From CAZOOK01 sp964581385 (GTDB taxonomy: Bacteria; Pseudomonadota; Gammaproteobacteria; Nevskiales; Nevskiaceae): a stretch of 64,000 nucleotides of DNA. The notes below the pieces were generated by a model, which saw only the letters and a list, made by a program, of their open reading frames with translations, had not been told where the DNA came from and made no database searches. A program made the position numbers and the translations under genes. This document shows positions 8,536 through 16,724 of this stretch, in pieces. The stretch is from NCBI GenBank assembly GCA_964581385.1, contig CAZOOK010000002.1, positions 194,030-258,029 of the forward strand, written 5' to 3'. The stretch's first letter is position 1. Each line of letters starts with the position of its first letter.

Positions 8536-9684
8536 TCAAAAATCACTCAAAAGAGATAAAATCTTAGGGCACACTGTTGAATGCAGGGAAAATTTTTCAG
8601 CTGCGACCTCTAGAGCGTGGACGAAGGTCGCTGGCGGCGTCGAAAGCGCGCGTTGCAAAGCTGTACATAGCGCAGAAGCGCTGACTGCATCGGCGCAGAA
8701 CCCGACTCCCCAATCGGGAACAATGCGGCTAAGGTCGCCGACCGGATTACAAATAACTGGGCACCCAAGCTTTAGAGCATCCGAAAACACCACGGGGATG
8801 CTTTCTATGCGTGAGGGGATGACAAGGTAATCAGCGTCGCAAATCACTCGTTCTGCAGATTTCTTATCGAGAAATCCCCCTACCGTAATCGGCCTGCCCG
8901 CTTTAATCAGCCGTTTCGCTTCACCGTCAATGTAGCTAGCCATCGCTCCACCGCCAAAAATATCAACTTGTGCAATGCGTGCCCAGTCTAATTCCTTCAA
9001 CATAGCAAGCGCTTCGAGCAGAAGGTCGGGGCCCTTATTCGGATGCCAGCGGCCAAGAAACAGCAACCGATAAGGAGGCCCAACAGCCAATGGCTTTTGT
9101 CGCCTGAGTTGCATGTTTCGGGTACTGGGCAGGAATTCAACGGGCAATCCGCAAATTGCTTCACTGTCCTCTGCGAGCAGAAGACCGTCCGCAAAGCGTC
9201 GATCAGCCTTTTGCATTACGCGAGCCAGCACTCTCCGCACAAGTGGAATACGTCCCAACGACCACACATCGCTACCAAGCATCCAAACCGAATAGGGGAT
9301 ACCGTGCTTACGTAGCAAGTGGTTCGCCCAAAAACCGCTGGGAAGCGCCCACAATGCAAGGCAGTAAGTAACGCAGCCATCAGATGCCGCCAGCGATGCT
9401 GCGCGCATACCCGCTCGCAGCGTCGAAACGATTGCTAACGCCTCCCAAGGGCGCGAGGCCTGCAGCGTGGACAAGGGCTTATCTGGGCTCCGATAACGGT
9501 ATATTTTGAGATTTGTCGATGCAATTTCCACCACATCGACTGGCCCCGGCGCGACAACTCGCACTGGCAAGTATTGCGCAAGAGCCTCCACCAGATCGGC
9601 GACAAACGATCCCGCGGACTCGCTGCCGTCTCCGTTCTTGGGAAATGAAGTGGTGATGACAAGAAGGCATCGTGATGATTTCAT
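8536..9684 (-). CDS. GT4-family glycosyltransferase
   Basis: A 382-residue GT-B-fold enzyme. The N-terminal domain begins CLLVITTSFPKNGDGSE. The C-terminal domain has YRLLFLGRWHPNKGPDLLLEAL, the standard GT4 opening of the nucleotide-sugar domain, then VDIFGGGAM, ITVGGFLDK and DYLVIPSRIESIPVVFSDALKLG. The last block is the EX7E region, but the second glutamate is aspartate, a conservative change seen in some GT4 enzymes. It probably adds a sugar to the lipid-linked glycan at the cytoplasmic side of the membrane. It is oriented against the + strand cluster, with a 58-base gap to the DegT-like gene. Confidence 0.85.
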   Translation of the reverse strand: MKSSRCLLVITTSFPKNGDGSESAGSFVADLVEALAQYLPVRVVAPGPVDVVEIASTNLKIYRYRSPDKPLSTLQASRPWEALAIVSTLRAGMRAASLAASDGCVTYCLALWALPSGFWANHLLRKHGIPYSVWMLGSDVWSLGRIPLVRRVLARVMQKADRRFADGLLLAEDSEAICGLPVEFLPSTRNMQLRRQKPLAVGPPYRLLFLGRWHPNKGPDLLLEALAMLKELDWARIAQVDIFGGGAMASYIDGEAKRLIKAGRPITVGGFLDKKSAERVICDADYLVIPSRIESIPVVFSDALKLGCPVICNPVGDLSRIVPDWGVGFCADAVSASALCTALQRALSTPPATFVHALEVAAEKFSLHSTVCPKILSLLSDF

Positions 9685-9722
9685 TGGACAGTCACCATGA
9701 CGGCCCTAGAGCGTGCTATCCC

Positions 9723-9787
9723 CTTTTGGATCCCTGCAACGGCACCTGAGTGGGCGCCCTTTTGGCAAAAGTGCAGTGATCCAAAAG
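9723..9787. repeat. Inverted repeat between two glycosyltransferase genes
   Basis: Arms at 9723-9739 and 9771-9787 pair in 15 of 17 positions, including a perfect 10-base core (CTTTTGGATC / GATCCAAAAG). The loop holds a further CTTTTGGCAAAAG palindrome. It fills much of the 143-base gap between the GT2 and GT4 genes, which are both read leftward. No T-run follows on either strand, so it is not a classical terminator. It may be a processing or attenuation hairpin, or the remnant of a small repeat. Confidence 0.6.
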
Positions 9788-9827
9788 AATACAACATGCT
9801 CTGGGTCTTCATGGCATCGAATTGCAT

Positions 9828-10679
9828 TCAACTTTGCGATTTACTGTATGTGAGAAGCGCGATCTGCTCGGAAACCAGCCCTATCAGAAATACGAGCACC
9901 GAGGCGCTGAACAGGAGGGCACTCATGTTCGTGAAACGGTGCGCTGTAAAGAAAGTGTACCCGTAATAGCCAATACCTAAAAATAAGAAGAACCCACTGA
10001 CCGGAGCAAATAGCTTCAACGGGGAATAAAGCGTGGCTATTTTGAAGATGATGAGCAAAAACCGTAAGCCATCTCGAAAAGGGCGAATATGGCTTTTGCC
10101 GACCCGTCGCGCGACGTCAATAGGCTCATAGGCTACGGGATAAGCGCTACGAAAAAATGCCATCGTGATTGTTGTGGGATACGAAAATCCGTTCGGCAAG
10201 AGATGGATGAACTGACGAAATCTGTCGGCTCGAACAACGCGGTAACCGGAAGTGAGATCTGCGACTTTAAATCCGGTCATTGATGTTGCTATGCGGTTAT
10301 AGAATTTGTTAGCAAGTCCGCGCCCAAAACCCGCTTGGCCACTCCAGTTGCGCGCGCCGACCACCATGTCATACCCCTCACCGAGTTTTTCCAGCAACCG
10401 CGCAATCTCGCCGGGATCATGCTGCCCGTCGGCATCCATGAGCACAAAAATTTCACCGGAGGCCGCGCTCACCCCGCGCTTAATCGCAGCGCCGTTGCCC
10501 ATTGAATAAGGCGTTGATACGCGCTTCACATCCATTTTTCTGCATAAAGCGGCTGTATCATCCGTCGAGCCGTCGTCGGAAACGATGATCTCCGCATTGG
10601 GCATCACCGCCCGCAGCTTCGGCAGCAAATCAACCAGCGCTTTAGCCTCGTTCTTTGCGGGCAAAATGATGCTAATCAC
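9828..10679 (-). CDS. GT2-family glycosyltransferase (dolichyl-phosphate mannose synthase-like)
   Basis: A 283-residue enzyme with a GT-A domain: MISIILPAKNEAKAL, EIIVSDDGSTDDT (nucleotide binding), GAAIKRGVSAASGEIFVLMDADGQHDP (DAD metal motif), then TSGYRVVRADRF. Two hydrophobic segments follow near the C-terminus (LFAPVSGFFLFLGIGYYGY and SALLFSASVLVFLIGL). This matches DPM-like and polyprenyl-phosphate sugar synthases, which make lipid-monophosphate sugars at the cytoplasmic face. Such donors feed GT-C transferases, so pairing with the GT39-like protein at 177 is plausible. It is divergent from pilB, with 127 bases between them. Confidence 0.87.
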   Translation of the reverse strand: MISIILPAKNEAKALVDLLPKLRAVMPNAEIIVSDDGSTDDTAALCRKMDVKRVSTPYSMGNGAAIKRGVSAASGEIFVLMDADGQHDPGEIARLLEKLGEGYDMVVGARNWSGQAGFGRGLANKFYNRIATSMTGFKVADLTSGYRVVRADRFRQFIHLLPNGFSYPTTITMAFFRSAYPVAYEPIDVARRVGKSHIRPFRDGLRFLLIIFKIATLYSPLKLFAPVSGFFLFLGIGYYGYTFFTAHRFTNMSALLFSASVLVFLIGLVSEQIALLTYSKSQS

Positions 10680-10806
10680 GCTTTTCCTCCCCCTCGGCCA
10701 AACTTTGATATCGGACCACAGTAGCCTTTCGGCTAAAGTACATTGACGCGGGGCCGCTTAATAGCTAGTTTCGACCCGAACTTGCAGCGGTAAGCGTCTG
10801 AATCCC

Positions 10807-12543
10807 ATGGCAGCCACCCCTCAGAACATCACGCCCACCCCCATCATATCCGGCCTTGCACGCAAGCTGGTCGTGGATGGCCTGCTCAACGAGCAGCAGG
10901 TCCGGGATGCCCAACAGCGCGCGCAGAAGGGCGGCGTATCGCTCGTCAGTGCCTTGGTCGAGGGCAAGTTGATTCCCGCGGGTAAGCTCGCCGAGCTTGC
11001 CAGCATAGAGTTCGGCGCACCGCTGCTGGACTTGAATGCGATCGAAATCGATCAAGTGCTAGTCAAGGAGTTGAACGAGAAGATCATTCGCAGCCAGCGC
11101 GTACTGCCGCTGTTCAAGCGCGGACGCAAGCTGTTCGTGGCAATTTCAGATCCAACCAATCTAACGGCACTTGACGAAGTCAAATTCGCGACTAATTACC
11201 TGACCGAAGGCGTTCTGGTCGAAGAAGACAAGCTCGCCAAAAGCATCGAAACCGTGCTCAACGCGGCCGAACAATCGTCGATGAGCGTCGGCGATTCAGA
11301 TCTAGACAACCTCGACATCTCGGACGGTAGCGAAGATGCCGCTGCTGCCGAGGTGGTCACGCGCTCGGATGCCGACGATGCACCGGTCGTGCGCTATGTC
11401 AATAAATTGCTGCTCGATGCGATCAATCGCGGCGCGTCAGATATCCATTTCGAACCTTATGAAAAAAAGTACCGCGTCCGCTACCGTCAGGACGGGGTGC
11501 TCAGGGAAGTTAGCAGTCCGCCGGTGCAAATGGGCAGCCGTCTGGCCGCGCGCCTCAAAGTGATGTCGCGGCTCGACCTGGCTGAGCGCCGAGCGCCGCA
11601 GGACGGTCGTATCAAGCTGAATCTCTCGAAGAGCAAATCGATCGATTTTCGCGTCAACACCTGCCCGACGCTGTGGGGCGAAAAGATCGTGCTGCGTATT
11701 CTCGATGCGTCGAGCGCGATGCTTGGTATCGATGCGCTGGGCTACGAGCCCGAGCAGAAAGAACTGTATTTGAAGGCACTGGGCCGGCCGCAAGGCATGA
11801 TCCTGGTGACCGGACCGACCGGGTCCGGCAAAACCGTATCCCTGTATACCGGCCTCAACATCCTCAATACAGAGGATTGCAATATTTCGACCGCCGAGGA
11901 TCCCGCGGAAATCAATCTTCCCGGCATCAATCAGGTCAACGTCAATCCGAAAGTGGGACTGAACTTCGCGGATGCACTGAAAGCCTTCCTGCGCCAGGAT
12001 CCGGACGTCATCATGGTCGGCGAAATCCGCGACCTGGAAACCGCCGAGATCGCGATCAAGGCAGCGCAGACGGGCCATTTGGTGCTCTCGACACTGCACA
12101 CAAACGATGCGCCGCAAACTCTGACCCGTCTGCTGAACATGGGCGTAGCGGCGTACAACATCGCCGCCTGCGTGTCTCTAATCATCGCACAGCGTCTCGC
12201 GCGCAAGCTCTGTAAGGTCTGCAAAAAGCCCGACAACATTCCGCGCACTGAATTGCTGAAGGAAGGCTTTACCGAGGCGGAGGTCGACGCGAAGGGATTC
12301 ACCATTTACAAGGCGGTCGGCTGCGAACAATGCAATGACGGCTACAAGGGACGCACCGGCATCTACCAGGTGATGCCGATCAGCGAAACCATGGGACGCA
12401 TGATCATGGAAGGCTGCAATACGATGCAGATCGGCGACCAGGCGCAAAAGGAAGGTGTCCCCAATCTGCGCCAGTCCGCATTGAGAAAGGTGCGCGAGGG
12501 CGCGATCGACCTGCTCGAAGCCAACCGCTGCACAATGGAATAG
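10807..12543 (+). CDS. pilB: Type IV pilus assembly ATPase PilB
   Basis: A 578-residue cytoplasmic hexameric ATPase that powers pilus extension. The order is an N-terminal MshEN/T2SE domain (LVVDGLLNEQQVRDA), a central N2 domain (ASDIHFEPYEKKYRVRYRQDG), Walker A GPTGSGKT (residues 336-343), the Asp box, Walker B LRQDPDVIMVGEIRD, the His box (GHLVLSTLHTNDAP) and a C-terminal tetracysteine zinc site (CKVCKK and CEQCND), as in PilB/GspE. It is followed by pilC after 46 bases. A weak TTGACG (10743-10748) lies in the gap upstream with no convincing -10 box. The major pilin gene is not in the window. Confidence 0.97.
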   Translation: MAATPQNITPTPIISGLARKLVVDGLLNEQQVRDAQQRAQKGGVSLVSALVEGKLIPAGKLAELASIEFGAPLLDLNAIEIDQVLVKELNEKIIRSQRVLPLFKRGRKLFVAISDPTNLTALDEVKFATNYLTEGVLVEEDKLAKSIETVLNAAEQSSMSVGDSDLDNLDISDGSEDAAAAEVVTRSDADDAPVVRYVNKLLLDAINRGASDIHFEPYEKKYRVRYRQDGVLREVSSPPVQMGSRLAARLKVMSRLDLAERRAPQDGRIKLNLSKSKSIDFRVNTCPTLWGEKIVLRILDASSAMLGIDALGYEPEQKELYLKALGRPQGMILVTGPTGSGKTVSLYTGLNILNTEDCNISTAEDPAEINLPGINQVNVNPKVGLNFADALKAFLRQDPDVIMVGEIRDLETAEIAIKAAQTGHLVLSTLHTNDAPQTLTRLLNMGVAAYNIAACVSLIIAQRLARKLCKVCKKPDNIPRTELLKEGFTEAEVDAKGFTIYKAVGCEQCNDGYKGRTGIYQVMPISETMGRMIMEGCNTMQIGDQAQKEGVPNLRQSALRKVREGAIDLLEANRCTME

Positions 12544-12589
12544 AGTATGAAGCTGGACATCCTAATCGCGCCCGAACCGGGGGAGACGC

Positions 12590-13807
12590 ATGGCTGAAGC
12601 CGTTGCCAAGGAATTCACCTACGCTTGGGAAGGCACTGACCGCAAGGGCGCCCGCGTCAAGGGCGAAAGCGTCGGTCCCAGCGAAGCGCTGATCAAATCG
12701 CAATTGCGCCGCCAGGGCATCGTACCGGTGCGCGTGCGCAAGAAAAGCGGCCTGTTCACCAAGCGCAAGCGCAAGGTCTCGGCGCAAGACATCGCGATCT
12801 TCAGCCGTCAGCTTTCGACGATGATGGGGGCGGGTCTGCCGCTCGTGCAAGCGCTCGAACTCGTCGGTCGCAGCCATGAAAACCCCAGCATGAGCGAGCT
12901 GATCCTCGCCGTGAAGACCGGCATCGAAGGCGGCTCTTCGCTGTCGGAAAGTCTGGCCATGCATCCCCAGTACTTCGACGAAATGTATACAAATCTCGTC
13001 GATGCAGGAGAGCGTTCGGGCTCGCTGGAGACGTTGCTCGACAAGATCGCCACCTACAAGGAAAAAACCGAGGCGATCAAGAAAAAAGTCAAAAAAGCGC
13101 TGACCTATCCGACGGCGGTCGTCGTCGTTGCGTTCATCGTCACCGGCATCCTGCTGTATTTCGTCGTGCCGCAGTTCCAGGATTTGTTCTCTAGCTTCGG
13201 AGCGGATCTGCCGGCGTTCACCAAAATGGTGATCGGGCTATCGGTATTCGTGCAGAACAAATGGTGGTTCCTGCTCATGGTTGGCGTCGGCGTCTTTGTT
13301 GGCTTCCAGCAGGCCCACCTGCGTTCCGCGACTTTCCGCCGCTTTCTCGACCGCGCGATGCTGCGTGCACCGATCGTCGGCGTGATCCTCTATAAGTCGG
13401 CGGTGGCACGCTACGCGCGCACGCTTTCAACCATGTTCGCCGCCGGTGTCCCGCTGGTCGATGCGATGGAATCCGTCGCCAAAGCTTCCGGCAACATCAT
13501 CTTCACCGAAGGCATCCTGCAAATGCGCGAGCAGGTTTCGACCGGCCAGACGTTGAACCTGACCATGCAGCAAAGTGGTCTGTTCCCGCCGATGGCCACG
13601 CAGATGGTGCAGATCGGCGAGGAATCCGGCGCGTTGGATAGCATGTGCGCGAAGGTCGCCGACTATTACGAAGCGGAAGTGGACGCGCTAGTAGATGCCC
13701 TGTCGAGCCTGCTGGAACCAATGATCATGTCGATTCTAGGCGTGCTTGTCGGCGGCTTAGTGGTCGCCATGTACCTGCCGATTTTCAATCTCGGAAAGGC
13801 CGTCTAG
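12590..13807 (+). CDS. pilC: Type IV pilus inner-membrane platform protein PilC
   Basis: A 405-residue inner-membrane protein with two T2SSF domains, near residues 70-190 and 275-395. Each ends in hydrophobic helices (VVVVAFIVTGILLYFVVPQF; SILGVLVGGLVVAMYLPIF). It starts YAWEGTDRKGARVKGE and contains FSRQLSTMMGAGLPLVQALEL, both family signatures. It couples the PilB ATPase to the growing pilus. A strong GGGGGAGA ribosome site precedes the ATG. The stop codon TAG supplies the TA dinucleotide into which the downstream 369-bp element has inserted, so the coding region is unbroken. Confidence 0.97.
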   Translation: MAEAVAKEFTYAWEGTDRKGARVKGESVGPSEALIKSQLRRQGIVPVRVRKKSGLFTKRKRKVSAQDIAIFSRQLSTMMGAGLPLVQALELVGRSHENPSMSELILAVKTGIEGGSSLSESLAMHPQYFDEMYTNLVDAGERSGSLETLLDKIATYKEKTEAIKKKVKKALTYPTAVVVVAFIVTGILLYFVVPQFQDLFSSFGADLPAFTKMVIGLSVFVQNKWWFLLMVGVGVFVGFQQAHLRSATFRRFLDRAMLRAPIVGVILYKSAVARYARTLSTMFAAGVPLVDAMESVAKASGNIIFTEGILQMREQVSTGQTLNLTMQQSGLFPPMATQMVQIGEESGALDSMCAKVADYYEAEVDALVDALSSLLEPMIMSILGVLVGGLVVAMYLPIFNLGKAV

Positions 13808-14175
13808 GGCCTGTTAATACTGACTTTGATCGCTGCGACGGAGACCGTATGGGCACAGCGCAAGGAACGAGCGACGCGGTGTACTTGACGTACACGAGGA
13901 GCGAGAGACGTAGCGCTATGCCCATACGGTCCCGTCCCATCGGCGCCGACACGGTGTTTGCGCAGCAATGGGTGCGGGAGGCGCCGAAGTGGCCCGCGTC
14001 CGCACCCACGCTCGCTGCGCTCACGACACCGTGCCGCGGGCCTGGGTTGCGCCCAAAAGGGCGCCATGCCGCGTTGCGCCTCGCTCATGTGGAGTCACCA
14101 CACTTCGCTCGGCGCGCCTTGCCTGGCGCCATTTTGGGCGGCAACGCAGCGATCAAAGTCAGTATTAACAGGCCC
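13807..14175. mobile_element. 369-bp MITE-like element with 31-bp perfect terminal inverted repeats
   Basis: The ends at 13807-13837 and 14145-14175 are perfect 31-base inverted repeats beginning GGGCCTGTTAATAC. A TA dinucleotide flanks both sides (13805-13806 and 14176-14177), as left by transposases that duplicate TA (IS630/Tc1-mariner type). The interior has three long imperfect hairpins. The first pairs 13843-13855 with 13919-13931, around a GTGTAC/GTACAC stem at 13879-13895. The second pairs 13951-13977 with 14000-14032. The third pairs 14046-14066 with 14124-14145. No plausible protein is encoded. It occupies the whole pilC-pilD gap and is best read as a non-autonomous, highly structured element. 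I do not recognise the family. Confidence 0.85.
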
Positions 14176-14180
14176 TAACG

Positions 14181-15056
14181 ATGTGGCTGGCGGAGGATTT
14201 CGCCGACCAGCCGGCATTGCTGATCGGCTTCGTTACGGTACTCGGCGCCCTCGTCGGCAGCTTCCTCAATGTCGTGATCCTGCGCCTGCCGCGCATGATG
14301 GAGGCGGAGTGGAAACGTGATTGTCACATCGCCCTGGAACTGTCTCCCGAGCCGGATCCTCCACGGCTGTCGCTGGCCTACCCACCGTCCCACTGCCCGG
14401 CTTGTGACGCCAAGATTCGAGCCTGGCAGAACATTCCGATTCTGAGCTGGTTGTGGCTGCGCGGGCGCTGCGCCGCGTGCAAGGCTCAGATTTCCGCGCA
14501 ATACCCTTTAGTGGAAGCAACCAGCGCGATCCTGTGCGGACTGTGCGCGGCGCACTTCGGCTGGTCGCCGATGCTTGCCGCGACTCTCGCGTTCACGTGG
14601 ATGCTGCTGGCGCTCGCGGTCATCGATCTGAACACACAACTGCTGCCCGACAGCCTCACGCTGCCGCTGTTGTGGCTCGGCCTCCTGCTCAGCCTCTTCA
14701 GACTGTTCACGGTCCCGACGGCGGCTATAGTGGGCGCGGCGGCCGGTTACCTGAGCTTGTGGGGTGTTTATCACGTGTTTCGGCTGCTGACCGGCAAGGA
14801 AGGTATGGGTTATGGCGATTTCAAGCTGCTCGCCGCGCTCGGCGCATGGATGGGCTGGGTGGCACTGCCCGGCATCATCCTGCTGTCGTCCCTGGTCGGC
14901 GCTCTGGTCGGCATCACGCTTATCCTCGCGCGGCGGCAGGATCGCAGCGTGCCGATTCCGTTTGGTCCTTACCTCGCCGCCGCCGGCTGGATCATGCTGC
15001 TCTGGGGCGATACGCTGCGGCAGGCATATGCACACGTTGCGGGGATGCCGGGATGA
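14181..15056 (+). CDS. pilD: Prepilin leader peptidase / N-methyltransferase PilD
   Basis: A 291-residue polytopic aspartic protease that cleaves the leader of type IV prepilins and N-methylates the new N-terminus. The methylase half has the two zinc-binding pairs CPACDAK and CAACKA. The peptidase aspartates lie in VIDLNTQLLPD (about D149) and GMGYGDFK (about D213). The start GSFLNVVILRLPRMME is typical. The ATG lies five bases after the inverted-repeat element, and no usual Shine-Dalgarno sequence is seen because the leader is element DNA. The stop overlaps the coaE start (ATGA). Confidence 0.96.
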   Translation: MWLAEDFADQPALLIGFVTVLGALVGSFLNVVILRLPRMMEAEWKRDCHIALELSPEPDPPRLSLAYPPSHCPACDAKIRAWQNIPILSWLWLRGRCAACKAQISAQYPLVEATSAILCGLCAAHFGWSPMLAATLAFTWMLLALAVIDLNTQLLPDSLTLPLLWLGLLLSLFRLFTVPTAAIVGAAAGYLSLWGVYHVFRLLTGKEGMGYGDFKLLAALGAWMGWVALPGIILLSSLVGALVGITLILARRQDRSVPIPFGPYLAAAGWIMLLWGDTLRQAYAHVAGMPG

Positions 15057-15655
15057 CCTTCACGATCGGACTGACCGGCGGCATCGCATCGGGAAAAAGC
15101 CACGTTGGCAGACTCTTCCAGAAACTAGGGGTTCCGCTGCTCGAAGCGGATATCGTAGCGCGCGAAGTGGTGGCCCCGCCGTCGCCGGTACTCGATCGCA
15201 TCGCAGAACGTTTCGGACGCGAGATCCTGCTGGCCGACGGCACACTCAATCGACCCAAGATGCGCGAGCTCGCGTTTGCTGATCAGCAAGTATTGCGCGA
15301 TCTGGAAGCAATCACGCATCCCGCGATTCGCGAGCGCATCAACGACTGGCGCGCGCGGCAGCCACCGCCGTACTGCGTGCTGTCGAATGCGATCCTCATC
15401 GAATCCGGCATGTACAAGCTTGTTGATCGCGTGCTCGTCGTCGATGCGCCGCCGGCAACGCAGTTGCGCCGCCTACTGCTGCGGGACAACATCGACGAAC
15501 CCGCGGCAAAGCTCATGCTGGCGGCACAGACCGATCGCGCGACGCGGCTGGCGCACGCGGACGATGTGCTCGATAACAGTGACGAGAATCGTGATCTCGA
15601 AACCGCCGTGCTGCGCTTGCACCGGCTGTACCAGCAGCTCGCGCAGAGCGGTTAG
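15053..15655 (+). CDS. coaE: Dephospho-CoA kinase
   Basis: A 200-residue P-loop kinase catalysing the last step of coenzyme A synthesis, phosphorylation of the 3'-hydroxyl of dephospho-CoA. It begins TIGLTGGIASGKSHVGRLF (Walker A GGIASGKS), then LEADIVAREVV (the conserved D near the substrate) and LADGTLNRPKMRELAF. The ATG at 15053 overlaps the pilD stop by four bases. The same frame is open further upstream across pilD, but this start gives the normal CoaE length. Linkage to pilD and zapD is a common gamma/betaproteobacterial arrangement. Confidence 0.96.
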   Translation: MTFTIGLTGGIASGKSHVGRLFQKLGVPLLEADIVAREVVAPPSPVLDRIAERFGREILLADGTLNRPKMRELAFADQQVLRDLEAITHPAIRERINDWRARQPPPYCVLSNAILIESGMYKLVDRVLVVDAPPATQLRRLLLRDNIDEPAAKLMLAAQTDRATRLAHADDVLDNSDENRDLETAVLRLHRLYQQLAQSG

Positions 15656-15735
15656 AAACACGGTCCGTTTGCGGCTACGGGTATAGCGGGTCACAATCGC
15701 AAAATTGGCAGGAATCGACTAAGGGCCCGTTAACA

Positions 15736-16530
15736 ATGCATCCAGAGGCCGACTGCTTTATTTTTGAGCAACCGCTCAACGAGCGGACTCGGTCGTTCCT
15801 GCGCCTGCAGTTCCTGTTGTCTGAACTCACTCACGGCCGTGCCGATCCCAGCGATTGGGGCATGCGTTCGAGCGTACGGACCTTGCTCGATACCTTGTCC
15901 GTGCTCGGCCGCAGCGATCTCAAGAGTGAATTGCTGAAGGACTTGGGCGAACAGCAGGCGGCGCTGCAGCGCATTGGCGACCGGCCGGACGTGAATCGTG
16001 ACAAGCTGCGAGCAGTGCTCGCCGAAATCACCGCCGCGCTCGCGGCACTGCAGCGCAGTGTCTCGTCGAACCCGTCGATCCTGCTGCGCGAAAGCGATTT
16101 TCTGTACAGCGTTCACAGCCGCAGCGCAATCCCGGGCGGTACTTGCATGTTCGATCTGCCGGCCTATGCACATTGGCTGAGCCGGCGTCCTAGCACTGCA
16201 CAGCGCGATCTCGATTCGTGGGTCGCGCGGCTGCAACCCTATAGCGCTGGCGTCAACCTGAGCCTGCGGTTGCTGCGCGGCGCTAACCAGCCGGTCGAGC
16301 AGATTGCCTCTGGCGGCGTCTTCCTGCATGTGCCGCAGGCGCATTATTCGCTGGTGCGCGTGCACCTGTTGACGGAGGTGGATGTATATCCGGAAATCAG
16401 TGCCAGTCGGCACCGCATCTCAGTGCGCTTCATGCGTCTCGGCGACATCGACAAGCGCAATGTTCAGGAAACTGGTGACGTGCGCTTCTGGCTCCAGTGC
16501 TGCAGCCCGGCCGGAGGCGTCGCTGCTTGA
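15736..16530 (+). CDS. zapD: Cell division protein ZapD
   Basis: A 264-residue protein of the DUF1342/YacF family, which bundles FtsZ filaments at the division site. Family features are FEQPLNERTRSFLRLQFL at the N-terminus, the internal FDLPAYAHWL and the C-terminal VRFMRLGDIDKRNVQETGDVRFWL. Length and order agree with ZapD of other proteobacteria. The stop overlaps the yacG start by one base (TGATG). The bases just before the start (GGGCCCGTTAACA, 15723-15735) resemble the end of the element upstream of pilD. Confidence 0.93.
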   Translation: MHPEADCFIFEQPLNERTRSFLRLQFLLSELTHGRADPSDWGMRSSVRTLLDTLSVLGRSDLKSELLKDLGEQQAALQRIGDRPDVNRDKLRAVLAEITAALAALQRSVSSNPSILLRESDFLYSVHSRSAIPGGTCMFDLPAYAHWLSRRPSTAQRDLDSWVARLQPYSAGVNLSLRLLRGANQPVEQIASGGVFLHVPQAHYSLVRVHLLTEVDVYPEISASRHRISVRFMRLGDIDKRNVQETGDVRFWLQCCSPAGGVAA

Positions 16531-16724
16531 TGCCGGAGCGGATCGCAGCCTGCCCGCAGTGCGGTACCAGCACGCGGCTGGACACCAGTAACCCCTGGCG
16601 TCCGTTCTGCTGCGAACGCTGCAAACTGATGGATTTCGGCGCCTGGCTATCCGGCCGTTACGCGCTGCCGCTCGAAAACACCGACGCGCCGGAATCTCCA
16701 GAAGAAGCCGACCCGGACCAGTAG
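16530..16724 (+). CDS. yacG: DNA gyrase inhibitor YacG (zinc-binding)
   Basis: A 64-residue zinc protein with the YacG pattern C-x2-C-x15-C-x3-C (C8, C11, C27, C31), seen in ACPQCGTSTRL and FCCERCKLMDFGAWL. In E. coli the protein binds GyrB and inhibits gyrase. The start is coupled to the zapD stop. The last 67 bases overlap, tail to tail, the 3' end of the Nudix-ThiE gene on the other strand, so both proteins have their variable C-terminal tails in shared DNA. Confidence 0.93.
   Translation: MPERIAACPQCGTSTRLDTSNPWRPFCCERCKLMDFGAWLSGRYALPLENTDAPESPEEADPDQ

Noticed and set aside
8760..8860. Loss of GT4 activity because the second Glu of EX7E is Asp
   Set aside because: The change is conservative and occurs in active GT4 enzymes, and the rest of the donor site is intact.
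9697..9966. A + strand 89-codon frame between the two glycosyltransferase genes
   Set aside because: It overlaps the conserved 3' end of the GT2 gene and the inverted repeat, has no clear ribosome site and no recognisable motif.
14453..15052. A 200-codon upstream extension of CoaE across pilD
   Set aside because: The extension is out of frame with pilD and Arg-rich, and the ATG at 15053 gives a full-length CoaE.
15723..15736. A solo end of the pilC-pilD element just before zapD (GGGCCCGTTAACA)
   Set aside because: Only about 13 of 17 bases match and no partner repeat or TA duplication is visible; it may be coincidence.
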